A stretch of DNA of 64,000 nt. It comes from Sphingopyxis sp. CCNWLW2. GTDB lineage: Bacteria; Pseudomonadota; Alphaproteobacteria; Sphingomonadales; Sphingomonadaceae. The DNA lies in assembly GCF_037095755.1 (NCBI RefSeq), contig NZ_JBAWKJ010000002.1:496001-560000 (forward strand), read 5' to 3'. The notes below the pieces were generated by a model. The model searched no databases. It saw nothing but the letters and a program-made list of their open reading frames with translations, and was not told where the DNA came from. This document shows, piece after piece, positions 46,699 to 55,736 of this stretch. Made by a program: the position numbers and the translations under genes. Within the stretch, counting starts at the first letter, position 1, and each line of letters starts with the position of its first letter.

Positions 46699-46849
46699 CA
46701 AAGGGCGGACTCAATGAGCGATCGCCCGGCACGGCCGTGAAAATGGTTCGGCGCCTGTCATAAATCTGGTAGAATGCAGCGGCAAGGATCGGGCGATGGA
46801 CCCGGCCTGCGTCGGGCGCATCCTTAGACTTTTGACAGGGGAAAAGGTC

Positions 46850-47581
46850 ATGAAAAGACAGATTGCTGGATCGACGATCATCGCAGCGATGTTGCTTGGC
46901 AGCATTGCGCCGGCCGCGGCCAAGCCGCCCTCGGACATATCCGACCTGCCCGGTTCGCGCGCCGCCGGCGCCGAAACCGCTATGGAATCGCGCGGATATG
47001 AAATGACGAAGACCAGCGGCGGCGCGCAATATTGGTGGAACAGCGAGACGAAGACTTGCGTCAGCGTCGTCGTATCCAACGGACGCTACGCCAACGTCGA
47101 CAAGACCGATTCCAGCAACTGCGGCCATGGTGGAGGTGGCAATGCGGCCGCAGCCGTCGGCGCGATTGCCGCGGTCGGCCTGATCGCGGCGCTCGCCAGC
47201 CACAAGAAAAAGCATGGCGATCACGGTGACGGCGACCATGATGGCGATTATGGCCGCGGCTACAATGACGGCCTCTATGGCGGTCAATATGACCGCGACG
47301 ACAGCGAAGCCTATCACGACGGCTTCATGGCGGGCGAGGCCGAGGCCGCCAATCGCCGTAATGCCAACCGCTCCTATGCGCGCGGCGGCCCCGATGCGGC
47401 ACGGACCGCGTGCGAACGCCGCGCCGATCAGTATCAGAACGCTCCCTGGGGCAGCAGCGTCGCGGTCAGCCAGCGCACCACGGGCGGCGGCAACTATGAG
47501 TTCACAATGGCGACTGGCCATTATCGCTCGACCTGCAAAGCAAGCCCTTCGGGTCAGGTGATCGACATTTCGCCCTATTGA
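46850..47581 (+). CDS. Secreted His/Gly/Asp-rich protein of unknown function
   Basis: 243 residues from ATG 46850. The signal peptide ends APAAA (about residue 22). It is followed by a region with one Cys pair (TKTCVSVV and SSNCGHGGGG), a hydrophobic helix (about residues 97-112) that may insert in a membrane, then a His/Asp/Gly cluster (KKKHGDHGDGDHDGDY) and Tyr-Asn-Asp-Gly repeats (GYNDGLYGG, AYHDGFMAGE). The C-terminal domain has two further cysteines. The acidic/His cluster suggests metal binding. I recognise no named family. The next gene starts at or near its stop. Confidence 0.65.
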   Translation: MKRQIAGSTIIAAMLLGSIAPAAAKPPSDISDLPGSRAAGAETAMESRGYEMTKTSGGAQYWWNSETKTCVSVVVSNGRYANVDKTDSSNCGHGGGGNAAAAVGAIAAVGLIAALASHKKKHGDHGDGDHDGDYGRGYNDGLYGGQYDRDDSEAYHDGFMAGEAEAANRRNANRSYARGGPDAARTACERRADQYQNAPWGSSVAVSQRTTGGGNYEFTMATGHYRSTCKASPSGQVIDISPY

Positions 47582-47628
47582 TCCGCGTTGGGGGTGACGG
47601 GCCGCCCGTTACCCCCTATCCGCAGACA

Positions 47629-49947
47629 ATGGCCCGCAAACAACATCACGGACTGCCTAGTCCTGAGCAGATCCTTCGTTTCATCGAAGAGAGCAAGGAC
47701 GCGGTCGGCAAGCGCGAGATTGCGAAGCATTTCGCGCTCCACGGCAACGACAAGATCGCGCTCAAGGCGCTGCTCAAGGACATGACCGACGAGGGGCTCG
47801 TCGATCTGGCCCCCGGACGCGCGTTCCACAAGCATGGTGGTCTGCCCCGCGTGACAGTGCTGCGCGTCGCCGCGATCGAAGGCAGCAATGTCTGGGCGGT
47901 GCCCGAACGCTGGGAGGCCGCAACGCCGGCACCGCGCCTGCGCGTGATCGAGCAGGGTCGCAAGGGCGCGTTCGGCGTCGGCGACCGCATCCTCGCGCGC
48001 ACCGAGGAACGCGGCAGCGGCCATGTCGCGCACCCGATGAAGCGCTTGGCAGCGAGCGCCGAGATGGTGATCGGCGTCCTTGTCGAAGACACCGGCCCCG
48101 GCGGCAAGCCGATGGTCTGGCTGCGTCCCGCCGACAAGCGCGCGCGCTATGACTTTGCCGTCGCCGACAAGGGCGATGCCGATATCGGCGATCTCGTCCG
48201 CGCCGAACTCACCGGACGCGGCCCCGCGATCAAGGCAAAGGTCGTCGAGCGCCTCGGCGATCCCTTCGCACCGCGCGCCCTCAGCATGATCGCGATCGCG
48301 CGCCACGAAATCCCGCATGTCTTCGGCGCCGAAACGCTCGCCGAGGCCGAGAAGGCGGCGAAGCTACCGCTCACCCCCGAGGGCCGCGAGGATCTGCGCG
48401 ACCTGCCGATCGTCGCGATCGACCCGATCGACGCGCGCGACCATGACGATGCCGTCTGGGCGATCCCCGATGACGACACGTCCAACAAAGGCGGTTTCCG
48501 TGCGATCGTCGCGATCGCCGATGTGAGCTATTATGTCCGCCCCGACGGCGATCTCGACCGCGAAGCACGTCGGCGCGGCAACAGCGTCTATTTTCCCGAC
48601 CAGGTCGTGCCGATGCTCCCCGAAACCCTCTCGGCGGGCGTCTGCTCGCTGAAGGCGGGGCAGGACCGCGCCGCGATGGCGTGCCATCTTGTCATCGACA
48701 AGCATGGCAAGGTGACGTCATGGCGCTTCACGCGCGCCCTTGTCCGGCTCCGCGCCAACATCGCCTATGAGCATGCGCAAGCCGCCTATGACGCCGACGC
48801 GCCGCGCGACGAATGGGATGCCGATGTGCTCCCGACGCTCAAGAATCTGTGGGCCTGCTGGACGCTGCTCGCCAAGGCGCGTGCGGCGCGCGCACCGCTC
48901 GATCTCGACCTGCCCGAACGCCAGGTCATTCTCGACGAGCAGGGCGGGATCGCCGAAATCCGCGTCCGCGACCGGCTCGATTCGATGCGGCTGATCGAGG
49001 ACTATATGATCGCGGCGAACGTCGCCGCGGCGAAGGCGCTCGAGGCGAAGAAATCGCCCGTGATGTACCGCATCCACGAGCCGCCGAGCCGCGAAAAGCT
49101 CGTGAGCCTCAAGGATTATCTCGAAACCTTCGAACGGAGCTTCGCGCTCGGGCAAGTGATTACGCCCGCGGTCTTCAACCGCCTGATCGACGGTTTTTCC
49201 GAGGACGACCGGTTGCCCGAGATCATGCAGGCGATCCTGCGCAGCCAGACGCAGGCCTATTACGGTCCCGCCAACGCGGGCCATTTCGGCCTCGCGCTCG
49301 GCAGCTATGCGCATTTCACGTCGCCGATCCGCCGCTACGCCGATCTCGTCGTCCACCGTGCGCTCGTCGATAGCTATAAGCTCGAAGTGCCGGGCAAACC
49401 CAAGGATCTGCCCGCGCGCACTGGCCTCGGCGAAGCCGACGCCAAGGGTCTGTCACGCATCGGCGAGACGATCAGCGCGCTCGAACGCCGCGCGATGGAG
49501 GCCGAGCGCGAAACCGTCGACCGCTATGTCGCCGCCTACCTATCGACCAAAAAGGGCGAGATCGTCGCGGCGCGGATCACCGGCGTGCAACCCTTCGGCT
49601 TCTTCGCGACCGTCGACGGGCTGGGCGGCGACGGGCTGGTGCCGGTCTCGACGCTCGGCAGCGAGCGCTTCTTCTACGACGAAGCCGCGCGCAGCCTCGA
49701 CAGCGAACATGGCCGCGTCAGCTTCACGACGGGCCAGCGACTCGACCTGAAGCTGATGGACGCCAACCCGATCAGCGGCGCGCTGCGCTTCGAACTTCCC
49801 GACGCGCCCGAGGGCGGTTTCCGCAATCGCCCGCCACGCCGCGACGGCGTGAAGGGGAAGGGAGCAGGGAAGGATAAGGCCGGCAAGCATATGGTCGGCA
49901 AGCGCGGCCGGCCGGCGAATATCAAGCACAAGGGCAAGCGGCGCTAA
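47629..49947 (+). CDS. rnr: Ribonuclease R
   Basis: 772 residues from ATG 47629. A processive 3'-5' exoribonuclease able to unwind structured RNA. The N-terminal helix-turn-helix-like and cold-shock domains are followed by the RNB catalytic domain with IDPIDARDHDDAVWAI (Mg-binding aspartates) and SYAHFTSPIRRYADLVVHR, then an S1 domain (GEIVAARITGVQPFGFFATV), and it closes with a lysine/arginine-rich tail. The frame extends to a TTG at 47578 that overlaps the previous stop. I prefer the ATG, but neither has a strong ribosome binding site. Confidence 0.93.
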   Translation: MARKQHHGLPSPEQILRFIEESKDAVGKREIAKHFALHGNDKIALKALLKDMTDEGLVDLAPGRAFHKHGGLPRVTVLRVAAIEGSNVWAVPERWEAATPAPRLRVIEQGRKGAFGVGDRILARTEERGSGHVAHPMKRLAASAEMVIGVLVEDTGPGGKPMVWLRPADKRARYDFAVADKGDADIGDLVRAELTGRGPAIKAKVVERLGDPFAPRALSMIAIARHEIPHVFGAETLAEAEKAAKLPLTPEGREDLRDLPIVAIDPIDARDHDDAVWAIPDDDTSNKGGFRAIVAIADVSYYVRPDGDLDREARRRGNSVYFPDQVVPMLPETLSAGVCSLKAGQDRAAMACHLVIDKHGKVTSWRFTRALVRLRANIAYEHAQAAYDADAPRDEWDADVLPTLKNLWACWTLLAKARAARAPLDLDLPERQVILDEQGGIAEIRVRDRLDSMRLIEDYMIAANVAAAKALEAKKSPVMYRIHEPPSREKLVSLKDYLETFERSFALGQVITPAVFNRLIDGFSEDDRLPEIMQAILRSQTQAYYGPANAGHFGLALGSYAHFTSPIRRYADLVVHRALVDSYKLEVPGKPKDLPARTGLGEADAKGLSRIGETISALERRAMEAERETVDRYVAAYLSTKKGEIVAARITGVQPFGFFATVDGLGGDGLVPVSTLGSERFFYDEAARSLDSEHGRVSFTTGQRLDLKLMDANPISGALRFELPDAPEGGFRNRPPRRDGVKGKGAGKDKAGKHMVGKRGRPANIKHKGKRR

Positions 49948-49958
49948 ATCTCTAACTT

Positions 49959-49981
49959 CGTCATTCCCACGAAAGCGGGAA
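49959..49981. repeat. Single palindromic intergenic repeat after rnr
   Basis: CGTCATTCCCAC-GAAA-GCGGGAA, an imperfect single copy of the same REP-like unit seen near 3.9 kb, followed by the lower-GC gene on the opposite strand. Confidence 0.5.
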
Positions 49982-50006
49982 GGCGGGCGTTACTGACTTC
50001 CAGATG

Positions 50007-50666
50007 CTAGCGCATTGCCATCACGTAGGCGTCTCGTTCTATTTCAGGTAGCGTCGAGATATAGCCAGCTTCCGCAGCCTCGCCGAAGTTCCGCAATGAA
50101 ATCAGATCGCCATTCTCAAATTTGCCGCATATATACTGGATAATGCGGCCATCATCCCCAACCAGTTTCAGCTCCGCACCTTTTCGATTGAAAAGATCCC
50201 AACCTCGACCCGGAAGCTGAACTCGCAGGCCATATCGAGCCAGCCCAGACGCGATTGTTCCCAAAAAATATCGCTCGATATGCTGTTCGCCCGCTGGCTG
50301 AAGCGTGATGCCATTTCCTGCGCGCGTGAACCGGAACGACGTTTCCGTCCCAAGACGTTCCACCTCACGATAGCGTATCGCCATAAACAACGGCCAGTCG
50401 AAGAGCACCAAGCAATGACGTTGAGCCGTCGAAAGCTCAGGCCAAGGCTTGGCATTGGTTGCCCGAAAAATTGCCTCATGCGACATCGGGAGCCGGTCGA
50501 TAATCTTTTGTATAACCAATGCTAAGCAGACCAATAAGCAGAACAAGCCCCATGCAGCAGGAGCGGACCCGCCCGCCACATTCTGAGCAATTAGGTACAA
50601 TCCCGTTGCGACCACCAACAAGCAAACGGTCGACAGGCTAATCTGGTATCGCGACATGGCGCCCAC
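50007..50666 (-). CDS. Hypothetical membrane-anchored protein, lower GC
   Basis: A 219-residue protein with two N-terminal hydrophobic helices (about residues 10-28 and 36-53) and a soluble domain of about 160 residues that I do not recognise (LFDWPLFMAIRYREVERLG, DLFNRKGAELKLVGDDG). The GTG at 50666 is preceded by GGAG at 5 bases; an ATG at 50657 is the alternative. Its codon use is visibly less GC-rich than its neighbours, with many A/T third positions, suggesting recent acquisition. It is flanked by rnr and the coiled-coil gene and has no mobile element beside it. Confidence 0.65.
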   Translation of the reverse strand: MGAMSRYQISLSTVCLLVVATGLYLIAQNVAGGSAPAAWGLFCLLVCLALVIQKIIDRLPMSHEAIFRATNAKPWPELSTAQRHCLVLFDWPLFMAIRYREVERLGTETSFRFTRAGNGITLQPAGEQHIERYFLGTIASGLARYGLRVQLPGRGWDLFNRKGAELKLVGDDGRIIQYICGKFENGDLISLRNFGEAAEAGYISTLPEIERDAYVMAMR

Positions 50667-50756
50667 TTTTTCTCCATCGACGGGTGGTCGCGCACTTCCG
50701 GTGTGGCGGCAGCCGGATGAAACCGGCCTTTCGAGTGAACTGCAGTTTGGGTGTGC

Positions 50757-53117
50757 TTAGTTCCGCAGGCGATCGATCGCCTGTGCCAGCGCGACATACA
50801 GCTTGCCGATATCCGACGAGAGCAAGGTCACGCTGATCGCCGAGCCGTCGCGCGCGCCGATGAGCACGCGCAGCATCGCTTCGAAATCGTGGATGAACTG
50901 GTTCACCGCTGCGTGGAAGCCATCGTCGGCCTGATAGATGCGCAGGATTTCCTTGGCCTCGCTATTGTCGATCAGCTTGACCGCGCGCCGCGCGAACACG
51001 CCGCGATCGCCCTTGAGGTACGCGTCCCATGCGATGTCGCTGACTTCGCTCGACAGGATCTTGGTGACGTCGATCGCGGTCGATTTCAGCGACTCGGTCA
51101 GCAGACCGACCTGTTTCGCGAGCGAGTCGCGGTCCGACGCCGCGATCGCCTGTTCGGCTTCGCTGACGCGCTGCTCGACGCTCGCACTGGTGTCCATGAT
51201 CGTGATCAGCTGGCGCATCAACCGGTCGGCGGCGCCGTTGGCGGCGGCAACCGCGCGCGCCGAGGCATCCTCGATCGCGGTCAGTTGTGCCATGATCTCG
51301 TTCTTGAACGCGGCGTCGATCGCGTCGGTCGCGGTCGCCTGCATCGTCTCGCGCGCGCTCGACACCAGCTTTTCGAGCGTCAGTCGCGCTTCGTCGGCCG
51401 CCGAATCGGCGGTGGCGCGAACCTCGCCGAGCGTCGCAATCATGCGCGCGCCGCCCTGTTCGGCGAAGTCGTCGGCGCCCTCGCGCAGCTTGGCGAGCGC
51501 CGTCTCGGCGTCGGCGAGCGAGCCGTTGATGCGGTCGACGAGCGCCTGCTGGCTGGTCGCATGACCCACCATCTGTTCCTCGTTCGCTTTGAGCGTCGCC
51601 TGCACGGCGTTGACGTGCGACGCCGTCGATTGCGCGACGAGTTCCGACGCATCGAGGATCGGGCGGAGCTGCGACAGCGCCGTCTGCGTCGTCTTGCCGT
51701 GCGAGGTGATCCGGTCGAGCGCGTGCGGCAGCGTTTCGTCGAGTTCGCGCGTCACGGCATCGAGCGCGAGAAGCAGCGATTCGGCATGGGTGATGAGTTG
51801 ATGCGCCGAGGCGTTGCCGCTCTGCACTTCCTGAATGAAGGCGACGAGCTGCGCCTTGGTGTCGTCGATCGAACGGCCGATGACCCCGGTGCTGGCGCTG
51901 ACGCTGACATCGAGGATTTCAAGCTGCTTGCCGACTTCGGCGACATGCGCGGTGATGCGTGAGGCGAGTGCGTCGCTCGCGTCGGCATGCGCCGCGAGCT
52001 GCGCGCCCATAGCATTTCCGGCGTCGCGGGCGAGGCCGAGCTTCGCATCCATGAGAGCGCCGGCGTCGTCGACGCCTTCGCGAAACTGCCGCCAGCTTTG
52101 ATCCATCTGGCCCGTCATCGCCGTGACGGTCGAGGCCATTTCAGCGCGTGCCGAGGCGGCCACATTCGTCATTTGCGTTAGCGCCGCACCTTGCACGTCG
52201 GCGACCCGGGCCGACGCGGCGAGCAGATCCGATTCGGTTTCCTTCGTCTGCTCCTGCAGCGCGACGATCGCCTCGAGCATGGTCGCGGTCGTTTCGGTTC
52301 CGGTCTGCGCCGCCTTCGCCGCTTCCTCGCCGAGCGCCGCGAGCCGGGCTTCGAGGTTGGCGCCCTGCTGGTGCGCGACGAGTCCCGCCTCGCGGAAATT
52401 GACCGCGAGCCGCTGCGCGACGTCGTCGATCCGTGGTAAGCCCGCGAGCAGCCCATCCATCCGCTGCAGCGCGACATCGCCTGAGCGCGCGAGCTGGTCG
52501 TGCGCATTGGCGATGACCGAGGCGTTGCTGGCGAGCTTGTCGCTGCTTTCGCCCAGCCGCAACACGGTGTCGAGCCCGAGCTGCTGGACGATCTTCGCCT
52601 GATCGCCGAGCTGCTTTTGGGCATCGGCAAGATGCAGGCCGAGCGAATGCATCGACTGGTTGAGCGCCATATTCTCTTCGCGAAGCGCGGCCGCGACCCG
52701 GGCGAAACGCGCCTGTTCGGACCGGCCCGATCGGAGCAAGGCCATCCACAGCACCACCAGCAGCGTCAATGGCATCGCGATCGTCGCGACGAGCGACGGC
52801 CAGGCGGAGAGGGCCGGGCTGCGTGCAAAGCCGCCCGTCGCGACGGAAAGCGCAAACCCCGTCCAGCCGATCGCCAGAAGGATAAGCAGTGCCGGTGCAC
52901 CGCGTTCGCGCCAGGCCGGCGCAGCGCGTGGCGCTTCGTCGATATCCCCGGCGTCATCGAGCGAGGACATGTCGAGCCAATTCCGTTCGGTGGGCGCCTC
53001 GATTTCGGGCGAGAGCGCGGGTTCGGACGCCGTCACTTCTGCCGGTTCCGCGCTGTCCGCTTCCGGGTTCGCCGCGGAATTCCGCCACAAACCGACAATT
53101 TTCTTTTCCCCCGTCAT
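50757..53117 (-). CDS. Large coiled-coil inner-membrane protein, TipN-like architecture
   Basis: 786 residues. A cytoplasmic, acidic N-terminal about 70 residues is followed by two membrane helices (about 73-95 and 103-128). About 550 residues of near-continuous alpha-helix rich in Ala/Gln/Glu/Ser follow (coiled-coil and methyl-accepting-like periodicity). A compact C-terminal domain of about 100 residues (SDIAWDAYLKGDRGVFARRA, EILRIYQADDGFHAAVNQF, DIGKLYVALAQAIDRL) looks conserved and globular. The layout recalls the polarity protein TipN of Caulobacter (two N-terminal helices plus a long coiled coil), but I cannot confirm homology. Divergent from an Hpt-like gene. Confidence 0.75.
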   Translation of the reverse strand: MTGEKKIVGLWRNSAANPEADSAEPAEVTASEPALSPEIEAPTERNWLDMSSLDDAGDIDEAPRAAPAWRERGAPALLILLAIGWTGFALSVATGGFARSPALSAWPSLVATIAMPLTLLVVLWMALLRSGRSEQARFARVAAALREENMALNQSMHSLGLHLADAQKQLGDQAKIVQQLGLDTVLRLGESSDKLASNASVIANAHDQLARSGDVALQRMDGLLAGLPRIDDVAQRLAVNFREAGLVAHQQGANLEARLAALGEEAAKAAQTGTETTATMLEAIVALQEQTKETESDLLAASARVADVQGAALTQMTNVAASARAEMASTVTAMTGQMDQSWRQFREGVDDAGALMDAKLGLARDAGNAMGAQLAAHADASDALASRITAHVAEVGKQLEILDVSVSASTGVIGRSIDDTKAQLVAFIQEVQSGNASAHQLITHAESLLLALDAVTRELDETLPHALDRITSHGKTTQTALSQLRPILDASELVAQSTASHVNAVQATLKANEEQMVGHATSQQALVDRINGSLADAETALAKLREGADDFAEQGGARMIATLGEVRATADSAADEARLTLEKLVSSARETMQATATDAIDAAFKNEIMAQLTAIEDASARAVAAANGAADRLMRQLITIMDTSASVEQRVSEAEQAIAASDRDSLAKQVGLLTESLKSTAIDVTKILSSEVSDIAWDAYLKGDRGVFARRAVKLIDNSEAKEILRIYQADDGFHAAVNQFIHDFEAMLRVLIGARDGSAISVTLLSSDIGKLYVALAQAIDRLRN

Positions 53118-53185
53118 CCTGCCATCTTAGCAGCAAATGGCCGCCATGAAACGGAAACTTAACTACAAGCTGCCAATCCTGTGGA

Positions 53186-53482
53186 ATGTCTTTCGACAGC
53201 GGCCCTCTTGACCGATATCTCAGCGCCGCTTTCGGCGATGACCCCGCTATGGCGATGGATTTGCGCACCGCCTTCACGGGCAGCGCGCGCGACCTGTCCG
53301 ATCTGATGCGCCGATCGCGCTGCGATGCGAACTGGGAAATGGCGGCAATCCGCCTGAAAGGGCTCGCCGCGACCTTTGGCATCATCCCGCTGATCCAGCT
53401 CGCCGAAGCGGCGATCGAGGGCGCGCCGGGCGACCCCGCCGTGCTGCGCCGGATCAACCTGGCAATCGACGCGATCGCCTGA
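53186..53482 (+). CDS. Hpt-like four-helix protein lacking the phospho-histidine
   Basis: A 98-residue helical protein. The segment MAAIRLKGLAATFGI (residues 52-66) aligns with the Hpt signature in which His is followed by x-L-K-G, but the histidine position is Ile55 (codon ATC). The lysine and glycine after it are kept. It may therefore be a phosphorylation-dead Hpt domain acting as a binding or inhibitory module. It shares a 68-bp divergent promoter region with the coiled-coil membrane protein gene. Function unknown. Confidence 0.7.
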   Translation: MSFDSGPLDRYLSAAFGDDPAMAMDLRTAFTGSARDLSDLMRRSRCDANWEMAAIRLKGLAATFGIIPLIQLAEAAIEGAPGDPAVLRRINLAIDAIA

Positions 53483-53687
53483 CCGCCGGCCCTGACGCTG
53501 CGCGGCCCGGACCGGCAGACCGGGTTCAATTTCGGTTCAGCCGCTTTTCTCCATTGAAATATCGATACTGCCTGTCTTGCCTTGGCAACGCGACGGGTTT
53601 AGCCGCGTTAACGACGCGCGGCCGAACCTGTGTGCGCCAAAGGTGCATGCTTGGGCGAAGGCGGCCGAGTTCTAAGGAGAGATTTCG

Positions 53688-55013
53688 ATGTTCAACCGTT
53701 TCCGCTCGATGCCCGCAACGGCGATAGCCGCTGTGCTGGGCTGCGCGCTGATGGCGACTGCGACCCCGGCTGCCGCGCAGAAGAAAGAAAAGCCGAAGAA
53801 GGAAGAAGCGGCGAAGGGCAAGGGCCTGTCGGCGAGCAAGGGGTTCGGCCCCGCACTCAAAAAAATGACCGACGCGACCACCGCAAAGGACGCCGCGGCG
53901 TTGCAGGCGGCGCTGACCGAAGGGCAGGGGACCGCCACTGCGCCCGACGATAAATATCTCCTCGGCTTCTACCAGCTTCAGCTCGGCATCTTGAACAAGG
54001 ACCAGGCGGTTCAGGGACAGGCGCTCGACGCGATGCTCGATTCGGGGCTGACCCCGCCGGAAAATCTCGCGGTTTACAGCTTCTTCTCAGGCAATTTCGC
54101 TTATGCGGCGAAGGATTATCCGAAGGCGATCAAGCGCCTCGAAGCCGCGCGCGCCGCAGGATCGACCGAAGCCAATGTGCCCGTACTGTTGATGGACAGC
54201 TATCTCAGCTCGGGTCAGGTCGATCAGGGCATCGCGACCGCTAAGGCCGCGATCGAAGCAAGCCGTGCGGCGGGCCAGCGTCCGTCGGACGAACTTTATG
54301 TTCGGCCGATCAGGGCTCTGCAGGCCGCAAAGCGCAACGATGAGATGCTCGGCCTGATGACCTTGCGCCTGCGCGACTATAGTCTGCCGCAGGTCTGGCG
54401 TCAGACCTTGTTTTCGGTGTTGCAGGCCGGCCCGGCTACCGGGACGCCGAAAGAACAGGAATCCGTCACACTCGACGTCATGCGCCTGATGCGCGCGGCG
54501 GGCGCGATGACGGAACGCCTCGAATATGACGAGTATAGCGCGCTTGCGGCCAGCGACGGCCTGCCGGGCGAAGCCGTCGCCGTTATCCAGGAAGGCGAGC
54601 GGAAGAAGGTTTTCCCGGGCACCGACGCGAAGCTGGCGGCCCGACGCGATGACCAGAAGGCGCGCGCCGGCAACGAGGCATCGACCATCGTGGCCTATTC
54701 CAAGCAGCCTTCGACGCTGACCAACCCCAAGACGGCGGGGGCCACGGCCGACGCGCTGGTCGGCTATGGTCATTATGCCGATGCGATTCCGCTCTATCAG
54801 GCGGCAGCAAAGGGCGCAGCGGACAAGGACATGTGGACGTATCGCCTCGGCGTTGCCCAGGCACTGTCGGGCGACAAGGCAGCCGCCAAGGCCAGCTTCG
54901 GCCAGGTAGCTGGCCCCCGCAAGCGGCTGGCCGACCTGTGGGTGGTCAAGTTGGATGCACCCGCGGCGGCTCCCGCTGCGGCGGCCACCCCGGCGGCTCC
55001 CGCGACGAACTGA
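53688..55013 (+). CDS. Secreted helical-repeat (TPR-like) protein
   Basis: A 441-residue exported protein. The signal peptide ends PAAAQ (about residue 30). A Lys/Glu-rich linker precedes a long alpha-helical repeat region with TPR character (LAVYSFFSGNFAYAAKDYPKAIKRLEAARAAG; DAIPLYQAAAKGAADKDMWTYRLGVAQALSGDKAAAKASF), and it ends with an Ala/Pro tail. No enzymatic motif. It probably scaffolds a periplasmic complex. A bidirectional terminator follows, so it is transcribed alone. The 200 bp before it contain no recognised promoter box. Confidence 0.75.
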   Translation: MFNRFRSMPATAIAAVLGCALMATATPAAAQKKEKPKKEEAAKGKGLSASKGFGPALKKMTDATTAKDAAALQAALTEGQGTATAPDDKYLLGFYQLQLGILNKDQAVQGQALDAMLDSGLTPPENLAVYSFFSGNFAYAAKDYPKAIKRLEAARAAGSTEANVPVLLMDSYLSSGQVDQGIATAKAAIEASRAAGQRPSDELYVRPIRALQAAKRNDEMLGLMTLRLRDYSLPQVWRQTLFSVLQAGPATGTPKEQESVTLDVMRLMRAAGAMTERLEYDEYSALAASDGLPGEAVAVIQEGERKKVFPGTDAKLAARRDDQKARAGNEASTIVAYSKQPSTLTNPKTAGATADALVGYGHYADAIPLYQAAAKGAADKDMWTYRLGVAQALSGDKAAAKASFGQVAGPRKRLADLWVVKLDAPAAAPAAAATPAAPATN

Positions 55014-55042
55014 TCGCGCGCTTCGCACAGCACAAAAGAAAA

Positions 55043-55075
55043 GGGCGCCATCCGGTCAGGATGGCGCCCTTTTCT
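55043..55075. terminator. Bidirectional Rho-independent terminator
   Basis: Stem GGGCGCCATCC/GGATGGCGCCC with a 5-nt loop, followed by TTTTCTT on the plus strand and preceded by AAAAGAAAA (T-run when read leftward). It serves both the repeat-protein gene and the convergent lrp-type gene. Confidence 0.9.
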
Positions 55076-55093
55076 TATGGCCGACCGGCAATC

Positions 55094-55567
55094 TCAGGGT
55101 TCGACGGGAATTCCCGCCAGCTGTTTCGCGGTGCGAATCGTCAGCGACGTTTTGACGCTGGTGACATTGGGCGCCGACGTCAGGTGCGCGGTCAGGAACG
55201 ACTGGAAGCTCTGCAGGTCGCGCGCGACGACCTTCAGCAAAAAGTCGATCTCGCCGTTCAGCATATAGCATTCGCGCACCTCGGCGAGCCCGCCGACATA
55301 GTCCTCGAACGCCTTCAGGTCGGACTCGGCCTGGCTGCGCAGGCTGACCATCGCAAAGACGGTAATTCCATAGCCGAGCTTCGATGCATCGAGGTCGGCG
55401 TGATAGGACCGGATGACCCCCGATTCCTCGAGCGCCCGGACTCGGCGGAGGCATGGCGGCGCCGTCAGCCCCACCATCTGTGCCAGTTCGACATTCGTCA
55501 TCCGCCCGTTTTTTTGCAGCTCGCCCAATATCTGCAAATCAATCTGATCGAATTTCTGACTAGCCAT
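55094..55567 (-). CDS. Lrp/AsnC family transcriptional regulator
   Basis: 157 residues from ATG 55567. The N-terminal helix-turn-helix (LDQ-type, DLQILGELQKNGRMTNVELAQMVGL; the recognition helix includes PPCLRRVRALEESGVI) is followed by the RAM/AsnC ligand-binding domain (TVFAMVSL, ECYMLNGEIDFLLKVVARDLQSF). The family senses amino acids. The 23 in-frame codons before this ATG are not family-like. It is divergent from the histidine-kinase-like gene across 169 bp, and the target genes are unknown. Confidence 0.9.
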   Translation of the reverse strand: MASQKFDQIDLQILGELQKNGRMTNVELAQMVGLTAPPCLRRVRALEESGVIRSYHADLDASKLGYGITVFAMVSLRSQAESDLKAFEDYVGGLAEVRECYMLNGEIDFLLKVVARDLQSFQSFLTAHLTSAPNVTSVKTSLTIRTAKQLAGIPVEP

Positions 55568-55736
55568 CGTTGAAACATCCGCTTTCCAAAACTGCGGCGA
55601 CCATAATATTATTTCAGGCGATTGCAATTGTCCCACAATGCGACGTGGACGGTTAAGGCACTTTCATGGCCGGATGATTCACGCTAGCCGGTAAGCATAT
55701 GCTAACCAACGACCAGGGCTGTGGGGCTGATTTCGC

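Noticed and set aside
53640..53687. Possible CtrA box before the secreted repeat protein
   Set aside because: A TTAG and a TTAA nearby (53598-53620) are five bases apart, not the seven required by the TTAA-N7-TTAA consensus.
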